Shown here: positions 24,363 to 36,601 of the stretch, piece after piece
Layout: each line of letters begins with the position of its first letter
Numbering within the stretch: the stretch's first letter is position 1
From: Chimonanthus salicifolius
Lineage: Eukaryota > Streptophyta > Magnoliopsida > Laurales > Calycanthaceae
NCBI GenBank assembly: GCA_013350335.1
Contig: CM023536.1
Coordinates: 7,150,207 to 7,214,206, forward strand
DNA length: 64,000 nt
Reading direction: 5' to 3'
Notes under the pieces: generated by a model
The model's database searches: none
What the model was told of the DNA's origin: nothing
Seen by the model: the letters and a program-made list of their open reading frames with translations, nothing else
Program-made: the position numbers and the translations under genes

Positions 24363-25489
24363 CAGTCTTTTGTTTGAAAGTTCTTCGTTTGACTAAGAAA
24401 AAAGCACCTGTACATCTTTCTGATGCGTTGAATATGAATAGTGAGATTGAAAAGTTCTTGTAAAATTGGTCCTCTGCTGTGTAGTTATCTATAATGACAA
24501 AGCTGACTTCATAAGTATCATTATCCAGTCGTTTCCCTTCAAATTCTCCACTACTTAATCTCTTCTGTTGTTTTGGTCATTTGGGGTTTGGCAGTGGCAC
24601 TGTTATATAAGCTTGGAAGAAGATTAGGTATGGGAAATACTATAAAAATAAATAAAAAACTATAATTTATAATTAAAAAATATCATTTATTTTATAGATT
24701 ATAAGAATTATTATAAACAAATGAAAATAAAGAATGAAACAAGTGTGGTAGGGCTGAAACTCGAGTGTGTTAAATCGGTTTTAATAAATTCAACTCAACA
24801 TATATAAAAAATTATTGAGTCTCCATTGCCTGATCTTAGTGTGCCTTAAGAACAGTAGACTCACCTATGAGAATTTTATGATGAATATCCCATAATTTTC
24901 GACATATAATTTAAAAAAAAAACTCTAATCCAACCTTCAATTACTTATTATTTTATGTCTCAATCATTTAGTCTGGACTCGTTGTCGTTTTGAACACCAA
25001 GAAAATCCTGATCCTTCACGTGTTTCATCATCTCACCTTCAATCTCTCCTTCCAAACTTCTTACCAAAGTCCTGTTTTGTTTCTTCTTTGAGTTTGCCTT
25101 CCCCCTAAAATCTCATCACCATTTCAAATCAGATTCGATCTGAATTCAGTGGGACCCAGAGAGTGATGACATGGTTGCCAACATGGATTTGAAATGGGAT
25201 CCCTAAAGAAAACAAACGGGCTTCATTATTGGACCATTGGACCAAAAAAGTCGTCTAAACGGGCTCAAGCCCAAACTGATGCAAATGGGTTCATATTTCG
25301 ATACAAATTGGTCCAAATGGGTTGTGTTCGGGGCCCCATTCCCTCATTGGACATCTAATTTCTCGATTTGATCCAATCGGATCTCGATAAAAATATTCAT
25401 AAAAATTAAAAATATCACTCTTATTTATGATAATGCCGTCAAAGATCTATTTCAATTATTATCCATAGAGGGACCATAAAGATCTTATA

Positions 25490-25657
25490 TTTTTTATTTT
25501 TATTTTTTTTAAATTTACGTGTGAGAAACCGCAGGAAACCCAGCATAAAACTCTTACGGGTGATATCCACTGCCCTTAGGGTACACCAGTTTAGACGATG
25601 GAGGCTCGAAACCTAACACTTCACACTTCAGATTATCCAGTTGAGCTACACCCATAT
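25490..25657 (-). mobile_element. tRNA-derived SINE (Au-like)
   Basis: Minus strand begins GGGTGTAGCTCAACTGGATA, with box B-like GGTTTCGAGCCTCC, and ends CGGTTTCTCACACGTAAATT before a T/A tail. The matching copy in unit 2 is at about 46227-46385, so it predates the duplication. Confidence 0.7.
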
Positions 25658-26149
25658 AGGCATCTTTGAATAAATAACAATAAAATGTATACATCACACC
25701 CAATTTTAATTTTGCATGTGCCAAATTAAAGAGAAATAATTAATTGTATCTCCACCTAATTGTACAGTGTAAGAGGATGAGAGGAACACGAAATTGACCT
25801 AACAAGTAATATGTCAAATAACATCACGTAATCTTCAAAAATATGTCTCTGTTAAAGGTTGATATCTTAATTTCTTTAATTAAGAAAATAGAACATCCCA
25901 TGCCACTCATTATTATTGGTTTGGAATAAATTAATGTTAAGGCCATCAAATTAGAACACTCCATGGTTATAATATTATTTGGGTCAATTTTCAAGACCCT
26001 ATTGGATTGTGATTGAGTTGGTTTGCATAAGTCTGATGAGCCATATGGCAATACTTGACTAATACCACTTATTTTTATTAATGATAATACCTCTTAAACA
26101 AATTGATGCACGTCACTAATATATTATAGAATTTTATAGTAGAATACAT

Positions 26150-26652
26150 CAAAGGTTTAAATATCGGCCGATACGATAAGTATCGGCCGTACATACCGAA
26201 TATCAGCCGATATGGCCGATATTCGGTCCGAAATATCGGTCACAATATCGGCCGATATTCATAAATATCGGTATTTAAAAAAAAAAAAAATTTTAAACAC
26301 CGATACGGTTTTTCACGGTTTTTACACGGTTTTTCGCGGTTTTTTGCGGTTTTCCACGGTTTACGGTTCTCAGGGGTATTCACGGTTTTTCGCGGTTTTC
26401 CACGGTTTTCCGCGGTTCAGGGTTTATGGTTCTCAGGGGGTTCACGGTTTTTTACGGTTTTTTGCGGTTTTTTGCGGTTTTGTCACGGTTCATCACTACT
26501 CATCACGGTTTTTTGCGGTTTTTTCACGGTTCCGATATCGTAGGAGAGAGAAAATGCCGATATCGGTATGAGAGATAAAATTATCGGCCGATATATCGCC
26601 CGTATCGCATATCGGCCGATATGTATCGGTGACACCGTTTTTTGAATCCCTG
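26150..26652. mobile_element. ATCGGCCGATAT-family hAT-type element, unit 1 only
   Basis: Exact 8-bp target duplication GAATACAT (26142-26149, 26653-26660). Unit 2 has the empty site with one GAATACAT (about 46879-46886). Ends CAAAGGTTTAAATATCGG and GAATCCCTG. Non-coding. Confidence 0.92.
26300..26530. repeat. CACGGTTTTT/GCGGTTTTT minisatellite
   Basis: An irregular array of about ten-base units (CACGGTTTTT, CGCGGTTTTC, TGCGGTTTTT) inside the hAT-type element. No other copy in the window has this array. Confidence 0.85.
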
Positions 26653-26999
26653 GAATACATATTAATGGTAAGAACATTTAATATAGTTTTTTAGTGTCCA
26701 TAATTGAAATTCCAAAGTGGTGGATTCAAATTTTATAGTGTGAGATTGGCTCTCAAAACGATTGGATTAGATGTGTGATATTAGAATTTCTTGGCTGACC
26801 CATATCACAAATGTCCATGAGTCTAATAGAAGGTTCCTTCCATTGTTATTATATTATTCATTAATTTTATTTTATTAAGAGATTTTTGTTCGTACCAACA
26901 ATAGTTGCAGTCTAACCATTTGGCTTCATGTTGGGTCATGTTCCTTCATCAGCATTTCATGGAAGGTTGTTTCTTGTGATGAGAGGAATCGTCTTTCCT

Positions 27000-27330
27000 A
27001 ACACAGAGAAGTGGAATATCAAAAAGAAAAATAGAAGGGACAAATTATCACACAGAATCAAACCAAAATATAGATATTTATGTAGTTTCTTTTCAGTACC
27101 TCAATGGATTCAACATCGACCCACTATGCTAAAAGGCAAGAAATCGAAAGAGAGACGATTCCTACCCTTATTGCAGCTTCGTTCAACTCTCTCTCACACA
27201 AAAAAAAAAAAAACATTATATATGTGAAAGTAACAAAATTTCCCACCACTATGCTCGATTCGTGACAGTGCAGATCTGATTAACATAACATATTTGATGA
27301 TCAGGCTCCACCGAACCTAACATCTTGTGA
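27000..27330 (-). repeat. LTR-like repeat, unit 1
   Basis: Holds CACAGAATCAAACCAAAATA and GGCTCCACCGAACCTAACATC. Its unit 2 copy is at about 47200-47510, and related sequence lies at about 10790-11110 (upstream of A). Probably a retroelement LTR remnant. Confidence 0.35.
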
Positions 27331-27882
27331 AGAAATTGTCTTCAAATGATAATCTTCATCGAAGATATTAGCAATTCATGGGTTGGGTTCAAAATGATTG
27401 TATTGAGACATGCCATAGTTGATATGCTGGCGATGGTCCTCATTGAAAAGATCTCAATCATGGGTTCTAAGTTCTACATCCAATGTTTCACTATTCAAGT
27501 AAAGATAATAATTTTTGTTATATCGAATCAGGAAGTCTAGGATATTGCTAATTGTACCATTGCCATAATTTGTGAAACATTAGAATTTTTCTCAACACAC
27601 TATTCTCCACCGCTTGCTACCACTAGATGTGCATCTCCAAATACTCAAGTGCCACATCTTGTGGACCTTTGGTTAGCAATTGAACAACTAATTGTTCATT
27701 TTCATTTCATTATCCCCACACCCATATCAAATTAAACTTTATAATTGAACTTTAAATATTCTAATTTTTATTATAAGAACACATTTTTCTTCATCTCAAA
27801 CAATAAATCAAAACATTCATTAATATCATGCCATCCACATTTCACCTCATTCTATAAAACAGCAAAGTGAAACAATGTTTCA

Positions 27883-27888
27883 TTTATT
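27883..27888 (-). terminator. Poly(A) signal of laccase gene C
   Basis: AATAAA on the minus strand in CAATGTTTCATTTATTGATA, about 230 bp past the stop codon and conserved with the other copies. Confidence 0.7.
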
Positions 27889-28116
27889 GATAAAGCTACA
27901 ATCAAGATTACATCAATGATCAATGATTAAATCAACTTATTTCCATACTTTTAACACATTTAATCTGAAAAATATAATGAAAGGAGAAATAGACACATTT
28001 ATTCAAAAGAATATGTGGAGAACAGATCTTGTCCAAATGCTGATATCCAAGAGACAAGATGATATTTCGATGACGATGACAACGATGATGATGGCAAACA
28101 AAAAGGCTTTGTCCCC

Positions 28117-31100
28117 TTAACAGCGAGGGAGGTCGCTGGGTGGTGGTGGGAGGGTTGACAAAGGGGTGGGACCATTATCTACTTGGAAAACCGTGGCTAG
28201 ACCCCACGGTACATGAGCCTCAAGATGGCAGTGCATGAACCACACACCTGTAAATTCAATTTTCAAGTTAGAGATTTGAGTACTATCATTTTCATATAAT
28301 AATGAGAAAAATAGATTTTATGATTAAATTTAGTGATTTCTAAAAATATGACAGGCATTTTAGTACCTGGATTGTCAGCTCGGAATCTGATGACTGCCCA
28401 TCCTCCGACCGGCACAGCTATGGTGTTTCTTTCTTGTGGGTTTGCCAAATTAAACCTACTCTCGTCCCTCGCACGATTGAAATTCCCAAATCCTTGTGCC
28501 ACCACAAAGAAATTGACTCCATGCAGATGCATTGGGTGGTTCTCTATGCCCAAGATAGCTGTGTTCTGTAATACAATCTCCACCGTTGAATTGTAGGCCA
28601 ATCTCTTCACACGTGTGCCCTTGATTGTGGTCCACAACGCCTTAGTGCTCAAAAGCGTCGTATTGCTCAAATTGGGATTTGTGTAATCAAACACAGTTGG
28701 AGGTTCATTTGGGAAGTCTTGTGTATAAATCCCATCCACTCCAAAGTAATGGGCTTCCAACATCGACAACGTGGACGGTGGTTGGAATGACACGTTGTTC
28801 ATGCTCGCAGAAAAGCGCATGTTCGACGGTCCTGCACACGTGCCATTGATTTCACATGGCTCAACACCAAGCCCAATTGTTACAAACATCTGCTCGTCCA
28901 CTTGTTTGGGCACCTTTGATTCCCCATTGACTAGGCCCGTTAAATTGGTGAAGAATCGGTGGGCCGTCGGTGTGTCGTTGATGTCCGGTAGGACTGGCAT
29001 TACCGGCTCAGATGATGTGGAGGAGTTCTCATATTCAACAATGGCAGTAGTGGTGGAGTTGTTGGGTTCGAGATTGGGTGCACTTGAATAGGGGTGGGCT
29101 GCCATATAGTAACGGCCGGGAGATTGGTCGGCGACGAAGAGGACATCGGTGGTTTGACCGGGGGCTATGACGACGACATCGGTGTTGTATGGATTGGTGT
29201 AAGCAGCGTCGATGGCGACGACCGTCAGATTGTGTCCAGCTACCTTGAAGAAGAGCTGATTCATAAGAGCACTATTGACAATCCTCAACATGTAGGTCTT
29301 GCCTTGGACCACCTTGATCTTGTGTGTTTTTTCTGAAGCAAATAAAAGAATTTCATCAGGAAAGTAAGAGCATTTTAAGAAATTAAAATGTTTTTTTTTT
29401 TGTTTGTAAATTGTTGATTTGAGTTGAAGTGAAGAGGCAAACTTACGTGTGGTGTTGCATGGGTAGAGATCTCCAGCCTTCCCATTGATGGTGTATGCGT
29501 CAGAGATTGGGGGTGCAGACCCATTTTGCTGAGCTGCATTCTCTAAATCCACCACATTCGCATCCCACCACTCGCCTGTCCATTGCAAATAGATGTATTA
29601 GAATTAATTAATTTGTAATTTTATTAGAATTAATTGATGTTCATTACCAAAGAGAGAGACAGAGAGAGAGAGGGATGGGGGTGTTGATTACCAAGAACAA
29701 TAGGGAATTCTCTGTGAGGTTTAGGGAATGGGTATGACCGGCCGGCACGAGGGCGGATGATTAAGGCACCATAAACAGTTGCTCGGATGTAAGAAGTGTG
29801 GGCATGCCACCAAAGAGTTCCTTCTTGTCCAGTGACGTTGAATCTGTAAGTGAAAGCTCCTCCAGGAAGTATTGGGCATTGGGTTACATAGGCTGGTCCA
29901 TCTGCCCACGCACTTCGTAGCTGAAATACTCCATGCCTGCAACATCACCACAGTTGTATCATTAGTGAAATCAAGTCAGTAAATAATTTGATAAATTCGA
30001 TCATGAGTGCTAACTCTCAATGATTGTGACAATGATAAAAGAAGAATTACCAGTGAATTGTCATGTTGTATGGCGACTCATTTAAGACATGAACAACAAG
30101 AGTATCACCATCATTAACACGTACTACTGGGCCTGGAAGCTTCTCATTTACTCCTACAATCACTTGTTCTTTACATAGAGGCTCAACAGTAAAGTTCCCA
30201 ACCTGAAAACCAAAACAAAGAATGCAAAAAATAAGTAAATGTGAAAAGATAATTGATAACTAAAATGGAGAACCTCTTCAAAGCCACAAAAGAATTTATC
30301 AAACCAATTCAATGCATGAGAACCACATGCAATACTATTTTTGAATTAAGAAAAAAAAGAAGAAGAAATGTGATAGTTGCAATAGTAATAGAAGGTGAGA
30401 ACCACATTTAAAAGTACTGTGAAATAAATCAAACAAATCACATATCAATCACACACAAGAATACAAATATTTACATGGTTCGACAAAATCTTGCATCTGA
30501 ACAACTCATTAAAAGGATTCTCAACCCTTTACCCTATGTCCTCTCGCTATTTTCTTTTCTCTCCCACACATTGAGAAAGCCCCAACTAAAAACTTTATAT
30601 TATAGTGTCCACCATTATATACTGGACACTATAATATAAAGATCAGGGCCCAAAATCAGGGCCAGCCCTAGGTTAAGGCCATACCAGCGGCCTCCGAAGG
30701 CCCTCCCAATTTGACCAATGGCATAGGGCCCCCACCATGCACTTTCTCTAGGGCATTGGGCCTCCACCAGTATACTGGGCCTAAGGCCTCTGAAATTTAA
30801 GAGCCGATCCTGCCAATAATGAATCTTTTGTGACAAACTCAACAAAAAACAGTACTTTTGTTGGTTTGTATAGTGAAGAAAGAGCTCTGTGTTTTCAAAC
30901 AATGAACTCAAATGAGTCATTTCTCATTTGAATTCAGACTCCAAATGCTGATATCACAATGCTAACAATGTGATTGCAATAATCGAATTTCAACCAACTC
31001 CAAAATCGACCCATGAAAAAAAATGAAAAAAACCAAATTTTTTTTGAGAGAGAGAGAGAGAGTAATGAGGTATGTTGATTACATGAAATGTTTGCTCTAC

Positions 31101-31169
31101 AATCTTTGCAGAGGCCGTGGAAGCCAGCAAAGCCAATGCCAATGCAAGCAATAGCAAAGAGCGTTCCAT
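28117..31169 (-). CDS. Laccase gene C, intact, 569 aa
   Basis: Secreted plant laccase. Exons in coding order: 31169-31083, 30202-30051, 29936-29692, 29575-29447, 29332-28367, 28247-28117, all GT-AG. The signal peptide [21 protein letters not shown] is identical to those of A and E. All four copper motifs are present: HWHG, WWHAH, HPMHLH (about 470-475) and [12 protein letters not shown] (H532, C533, H534, H538, axial L543). Exon 5 is 966 bp, 21 bp longer than in B; most of the extra sequence is a short insert around [13 protein letters not shown]. No frame break is seen. It is almost identical to E, with about four differences in exon 5 by eye. Intron 1 holds LTR-like sequence and a Tip100-like insertion, both shared with E. 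Confidence 0.95.
30657..30812. mobile_element. Short Tip100-like hAT element in intron 1 of gene C
   Basis: Begins CAGGGCCAGCCCTAGG and ends GAGCCGATCCTG. The termini are imperfect inverted repeats, flanked by CCCAAAAT and CCAATAAT (6 of 8 match). The same insertion lies in E (50836-50992) and is absent from intron 1 of A, so it entered after A split from C and E. Confidence 0.55.
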
Positions 31170-31349
31170 ATTGGAATGGAAACCAAAGGAATAAGAGAGA
31201 TGAAGCAGAGGAAAGCGCTGTTTCTCTATGTCTGGCTCGGTAAGATTCTTTTTAAGAACAGTAGAAAAAGAAAATCTGTCTCAAATATCTGTATATCGAT
31301 TGATATTCAAGTCTTACAAATTTATAGCAGAAACAAGACTAATGATGAG

Positions 31350-31357
31350 ATTATATA
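31350..31357 (-). promoter_or_regulatory. TATA box of laccase gene C
   Basis: TATATAAT on the minus strand about 180 bp before the ATG, in the GATGCCTATATAAT context common to the cluster. Confidence 0.65.
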
Positions 31358-32248
31358 GGCATCAAAAAGCTCCCACAGATTGCGTGTCTGTCGCCTTTCT
31401 GCGACAAGGAAAATTTTGCATGGAAAAACATGCTGAAAATTGAGGAGAAGGAAGAGATGGAGAGAACGAGTCCACCAAGCAATTCCCTTTGACGTTTCTT
31501 CTTTGAAGATGACTCAGATTCCACTGTTTGGGTAACCGTGTTGCACTGTTGCTGCTTTCTAGAAAAAGAAGTAAAGAACAGCTCAATTTAAATGTTTAAT
31601 GTGGAATCCATAAAATGGAAATACTGGTGGAGCTGTAAATCATTCTTCAGATTTATAAATCATTTATCACTTCACCTAATAAGCTAGTCTTTTAAGTTGG
31701 ATACCCATATCTTAATAAGTGGTATTAAAGTCAGGTTTCAGACTATCTTATGTGGATTTAATTATCCAGGCGAACAGTACGACTGACCTCGTTCGAAGCA
31801 AATTATTGAGGTCAGAGACGGTATCCATATTAGAAGTATAGAGGGAGATTTAATAATTTATAAAAGACTTGAATTCCTCCAACTAACAAGCAGGTCACTG
31901 AATTCTCGTGTCCTAACAATGAATTAGTGTTATTAAATTCTTAAAATTTATTATATTTATTATTAAATGCGTTTTTTGTACATTAGGCCCTCTGTTGTTT
32001 AGTTATCTATACATCAACTAATATACATTGTTCCAGCCAAAACCAGTACAAACCAATGCAATACAGATCAATTGAGATCATTGTTGAAAATTTTGAAAAA
32101 TAAACTCACTGTTGAGTCAAAGTTGTCTGAGAAAATTTTTAATCGAGTGAGTTGATAAAAAAAATTAATTATTTTTAACTTTTTAAAATTAATTTAAGTT
32201 TTTTAATTCGATAAGATTTAAAATTAAATTTTAGGAGAGACGAATAAT

Positions 32249-32270
32249 AGTTGTCCAACCTCAGCTGTAG
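32249..32270 (-). promoter_or_regulatory. Conserved distal upstream block of gene C
   Basis: GTTGTCCAACCTCAGCTGTA on plus, about 1.08 kb upstream of the C start codon. Confidence 0.45.
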
Positions 32271-32603
32271 TCTATAGCCATCTCTTGATAGACTTTTGTG
32301 TTTGACCTAAGCGAAACCACGACCTTTAGATCTTTCTAATGCATTGAATGTAACACCGACAGAATGGTCATACATTAACTAATGCTACTAAGTATTTTCA
32401 TTCTGGAGAGAATCTTGACCTGACTTGTAAACTCGACCCATTTCGATTAAAATAATCATATTTATTTATATATTCGGAAAAATATTAAAATTGATCTATG
32501 TCACCAAAAATTAATTTTAGTTGGGTTGGATTGGATAAAGGGTCATAGATCCAAACTCTACCGATCTAAATTAAAAACAATTTTCTTATCGATTAATTTT
32601 AGT

Positions 32604-32979
32604 CAGGGCTGAAACTCGGATCGGGTCGGATCGAGTTTCAATAAATTTCATTCAACACATGTCAAAATTTATTAAATTCGACTCGACCCGATCCAAATTG
32701 TTGACCCGAGTTACTCAACCTGACTCCACTCGACCTGACTTTCTTACACAACTCAACTCAAGTGTTGTTTTATAACTTGGTGTACTCGAGTCAGGTCGGC
32801 TCGACTCGAATTGCTTTTAAATTTCTCAACTCAACTTGACCGGACCTAAATTTCATGCGTGTTTTATTTTTTTCAACTCAACTCGACTTGAGATATACAA
32901 ATACATAATCCAAACCCATTGATTTATAGGCTCAGATCATACGGGTCCTGGTTAAAACCCGACCCAAGTTTTACGCCAA
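32604..32979. mobile_element. GGGTCGG-type hAT MITE upstream of gene C
   Basis: ATTTTAGT at 32596-32603 and 32980-32987. Left end CAGGGCTGAAACTCGG. The same insertion sits upstream of E (52795-53163). Confidence 0.85.
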
Positions 32980-33846
32980 ATTTTAGTTTATATACTCCAC
33001 TCAAATTAAAATGAAAAATTTTAGCCCATTCTTTCAATTTTCTATAGAACATAAAAGGAAAGTTCTTATATCTTTCATTTCTTATGAAACAATTTTTCTT
33101 TTTGTTTTATTTTTAAAATACTAATAAAATTTAAATCAAATTAAATTAGACAAAAATTAACATTATCTACGTGAACCTAACCCTTTACCACTGCTGGTCA
33201 AAGCTGGCTTTCTTTATCATCAAATGTTTTTCATACTTTTTCACCTCCACGACAGGTACCTAATCTTTAATGTTTCTTCGGTCGTCCGGGATTTGGTAGT
33301 GAAAATGTTTTATGAGACTTGGACCAAAATTTTGCACGTGGTATACATAAATCTACCATGAATATGTCCTGATCTTAACATCAGTCTGGTTAACAAATTA
33401 CATGACGACATGTGTACATAAATCTAAACCATTGGCCATGAGAGTGGCAATGAGTCGGGTTCAAAGTTAGATCAATAATTTGTTGTTTTCAACCACCAAG
33501 TTAAATGAGTTTTTTTTTTAAAAAAAAAACTAATCCAGCACTCTAATCTCATTTACAATCCACAAAATAGTTTTGTTTCAAGTGGGAAAACCTACCATTT
33601 CTAATCTCATCTATAACTATTCGAAGGAGTTTGAGAAGTTCCAATTTTCAAATGTCATTAATCAAATTCGTTGTTTCCTCTCGATTCCCATTAAGGTTTT
33701 TATGCCATCAAAATCAAAGAGAAAAAGGAAATCCAAATCAAAACAAAAAGACAAAAAACAAAAGAAGAAACTTCTTCAATGGGTCATCCTTCGCTCTTGG
33801 CAATAGTGGTGTCGGTTCAAAAAAAAAACTGGGTTTTTATTTGGGC

Positions 33847-34085
33847 CAGGGGTTTAAATATTTGTTTTTAAAACCTTTATATATAGGCTGATATGTGTCA
33901 GTCGATGTTTGCGATATTGGCCGAAATCTGATATATATCATCGATATCGGTGATTTTAATTAAAAAATAGGAGAGACGAATTTATTAGCTGAGATATGAG
34001 TCAATACCGGGACCTTTTTCCCCGGTTGGAGGTCCCCTTGTGCGCACGTGTTCCATGACATTTCATATTTATATACATGCATGAA
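33847..34085. mobile_element. ATCGGCCGATAT-family element, unit 1 only
   Basis: Left end CAGGGGTTTAAATATT resembles 26150-26652; inside are GATATTGGCCGAAATC and CATCGATATCGGTG. Unit 2 continues from ATTTGGG to AAACATTTATTAAG without it (about 54830). The right end is not certain. Confidence 0.55.
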
Positions 34086-34387
34086 GAAAGCATTTATTAA
34101 GTAATAGTAGGTAATGATATTTTCATTTTATTTCAAATCAAGTAACGTTTATATTTCATATTTGTTTGCAAATTAGAATTCACGTACCCATATATGAGCA
34201 CTGTAGAATGATTGTGGCCTCGGGCTCATTCCCGAGTCACTTGATTTTGTAAAAACCCGAAAAAAAACAAAAATTACTTTTGGAATTGGATATGGGCATT
34301 TCGGATCTAATCCAAATCTACATTGCCCCTAAATTCAACCTGTGCTCTTTTTATTTTCATTAATCGACAAAGGTAGTCCTGGATAGG

Positions 34388-34434
34388 TGAGTGGTGGAGG
34401 TAGAGAATGCACCTCGACAAAATGGGTCAGGCAC
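34388..34434 (+). pseudogene. Relic of laccase exon 4 at the end of unit 1
   Basis: The plus strand reads GGTGAGTGGTGG, then AGAGAATGCACCTCGACAAAATGGGTC. This matches laccase exon 4 (EWW...ENAAQQNGS) with about 15 bp lost after GAGTGGTGG. It is cut off by a GGGTCGG-type MITE end at 34435. The matching relic in unit 2 is at 55328. It points away from gene C. Confidence 0.7.
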
Positions 34435-35020
34435 TAGGGGTAAAATTTGAATCGGGTTTTAATCTAACCTCAGTAATTAAGTAGATTCGATTTTATATTT
34501 TTAAAATTAGAGTCGGGTTTAGTTGAAGAAAAAAACGCAAATTAAATTTGAGTCGGGTCGGATCAAGCTTTTTTACCCGACCCAACCCGCACAAAAAATA
34601 ATAATAATATAGCATTCGAGTTGAGTCGGACCAGCATTAGGGTTAAGTCACATCAGCAATTCCGGTTAGGTTAGGTTGAGCAATTCGGGTCAGCAATTCA
34701 TGCGGGTCGGGTTGAGAATTTTGGGTAAGCGGATCGGGTCGGACTGAGAAGATAAAAACCTGTATGAAATTCTGTTCGGATCGGGTTGAGGATTTTATAA
34801 GTTAACCTGGCTCAACCGAACACAATCCGACCCGACTCAACTAAAATTAGTCTAAAATGGGTTCAAAATGTAGGTCGGGTCAGAATTCGGGTTGATTCGG
34901 ATTAGGAATTCGGTTCGGGTTGGGTTGAGAAATAGGGTCATGTCGGATTCCTATATATATCAACTCGAGTCGGGTTAGATTTTAAGGAACCTGACCCGTC
35001 CGACCCGAGTTGTAGCCCTA
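34435..35020. mobile_element. Nested GGGTCGG-type MITE sequence
   Basis: Starts TAGGGGTAAAATTTGAATCG and ends CGACCCGAGTTGTAGCCCTA. At about 590 bp it is longer than single copies and has internal direction changes, so it is probably two nested copies. No matching flanks. Confidence 0.6.
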
Positions 35021-35129
35021 CTTTTTCATATTCTAGAATTATTTTTGAAAAACTCATAATCTACTTTGAAATTCTAATTTTTTTACACAATTTAAAGTTT
35101 TGAAAAAAAAAAACCCTCAAAACCCTGCC

Positions 35130-36060
35130 CTTTTTATACCCTCTTCCGCAGCACTGTAGCTGCATATGCTATTGTTCTACCGCGTCTCTCGTCTCCTCTC
35201 TCTCTGGCAACCACTCTGTCCCTCTCTTCTCCTTTGAACCAAAACCCAAATCCTAAAGCCCTTGCAGCCCCCGCTTCTTCTGCTCTCCTCTCTCTCTGAT
35301 CTCGCACCTCCTTTCTTCTGATCTCTTCTCTCCTCTCTTTCTTTCTCCCTTCTCTCTCTCCGATTTCTCTCCTGTCTCGTCCTTCTTCTTCTTCTTCTCC
35401 TCCTCCTCCCGCTGCCTGCAACCCAGCCCCAAATGGCCCCGCCGTCGTCGGTGCTTCCAGCCAGTCCCCGCCGAACCCAGGTACTCTTAGATTTCCCTCT
35501 CCCTCTCGTTTGCCTCCTTCCTCCTTCCTCCTTCCTCGTTTTCCCCTCTCCTTCCCCTCGTCCTCCTTATTTTTCCTTTCTTTTCCTACTCTTCCTTCAT
35601 TTTCTCCCTTTTCTGCTGAGTTGTTGGGTCCACTCCGCCGAGTCGCTGAGTCGACTCAACTGGGCTCGGTCCCAGACTTTTCTCAACCCAGGCCCGACTC
35701 AGCAAGCCTGCTCAACCCGAGTCCGCCTAGCCCAGTTTCACCAAGCCCAGGTCGCCCAATTTCGCCCAATTTCGCCCCAGCTTGATCCGAGCCCAGCTTG
35801 ACCGAGCCCATTGACCCAGGCTTAGTTGGACCAGTCCAGGCCCATCAATTTAGTCTAGGCCTAGCCCATCCCTAGGCCTAGTTGAGCAGACCCAACTCGA
35901 GCTCATTGACCCAGTCTCAGTTGGACCAGGTCTAGGCCCATCAGTTTATCTCGGCCCAGCCCATCATAGGCCCAGTTGAGCAGACCTACTCGAGCCCAGC
36001 CGGCCCAGCAGATCCAGTCCGGCCCAGACCAGGCCCGTTTCAATTTTCAATTTTCTTTTC
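35130..36060. other. C/T-rich GC-raised block between the two units
   Basis: A pyrimidine-rich strand (CTCTCTC runs, then CTTCTTCTTCTCC) leads to ATGGCCCCGCCGTCGTCG at 35433 and a possible splice donor (CCCAGGTACTC, about 35480). It then runs into degenerate CCCAG/GCCCA repeats to about 36040. It could be the 5' end of a gene or of a retroelement. No domain can be read. Confidence 0.35.
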
Positions 36061-36350
36061 ATCATCACGTATTCACGTCAAACTTCCATCATCTTTTCAA
36101 TCTCAATCAACTTTTCAAATCATGCTTCTTCATTTAACTATCAAAAAATAAAAATTTAATTATAATTTTTTTGATAAAAACATATGCATATATTTAACTT
36201 TTTTTTTTGACCAAGGTTAGGGAAAAAAATCTCGGTTTTTTTTATACTGATATGTATGGGCTGATACTCCTATCATGTTATTTTATCACCTTGAGATAAA
36301 ACATAGAAATAGAGGGCTTATTAAACATGTCAAGTTTGAGTCTTTTTTTT

Positions 36351-36601
36351 TTAATTCAAGAATATCTCTGCGAACGACTTCCGTGCTTAGAAAGAATGTA
36401 TTGAATTAGCATAGTTTTATCTTTGTCAGTGATTGGTTGTCTCAGTATCTTTGTCAATGATTGGTTGCCTCAGGTGTGTGTTTTTTAAGTAATTGGTTGT
36501 CTCAGGTGTGTGTTTTTTCTTTACCGTCGAATTTTTTCCCTCCCTTTCTATTTGCACTTCTGGTGCCTTTCTCTTTCTTACTATATTAACCTTTCAAAAA
36601 A
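36351..36601 (+). mobile_element. 5'-truncated LINE-like insertion
   Basis: Ends CTATATTAACCTTTC plus an A-run. Flanked by AAGTTTGAGTCTTTTTTTT and AAGTCTGAGTCTTTTTTTT (36332-36350, 36602-36620; 18 of 19 match). Inside, GATTGGTTGxCTCAG is repeated three times. Confidence 0.65.

Larger units (their letters stand above)
18670..34434. repeat. Segmental duplication, unit 1 (genes B and C)
   Basis: From TGTCATTTTAACAC through B, C and the exon 4 relic, this matches unit 2 (about 38138-55377) in order and orientation, including intergenic DNA. Differences are mostly transposon insertions and a few deletions. The edges are approximate; the right edge is set at the relic. Confidence 0.85.

Noticed and set aside
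26212..26571. 119-codon frame with FHGFPRF/FAVFCGF repeats
   Set aside because: It is the translation of the minisatellite inside a transposable element.
34435..35020. GGGTCGG runs as interstitial telomere repeat
   Set aside because: Plant telomere repeat is TTTAGGG; these runs are bounded by hAT-type inverted ends in other copies.
35433..35801. 122-codon plus frame starting MAPPSSVLPASPRRTQ
   Set aside because: Low-complexity Pro/Ser/Phe sequence after the likely splice donor; no domain, so not called as a gene.
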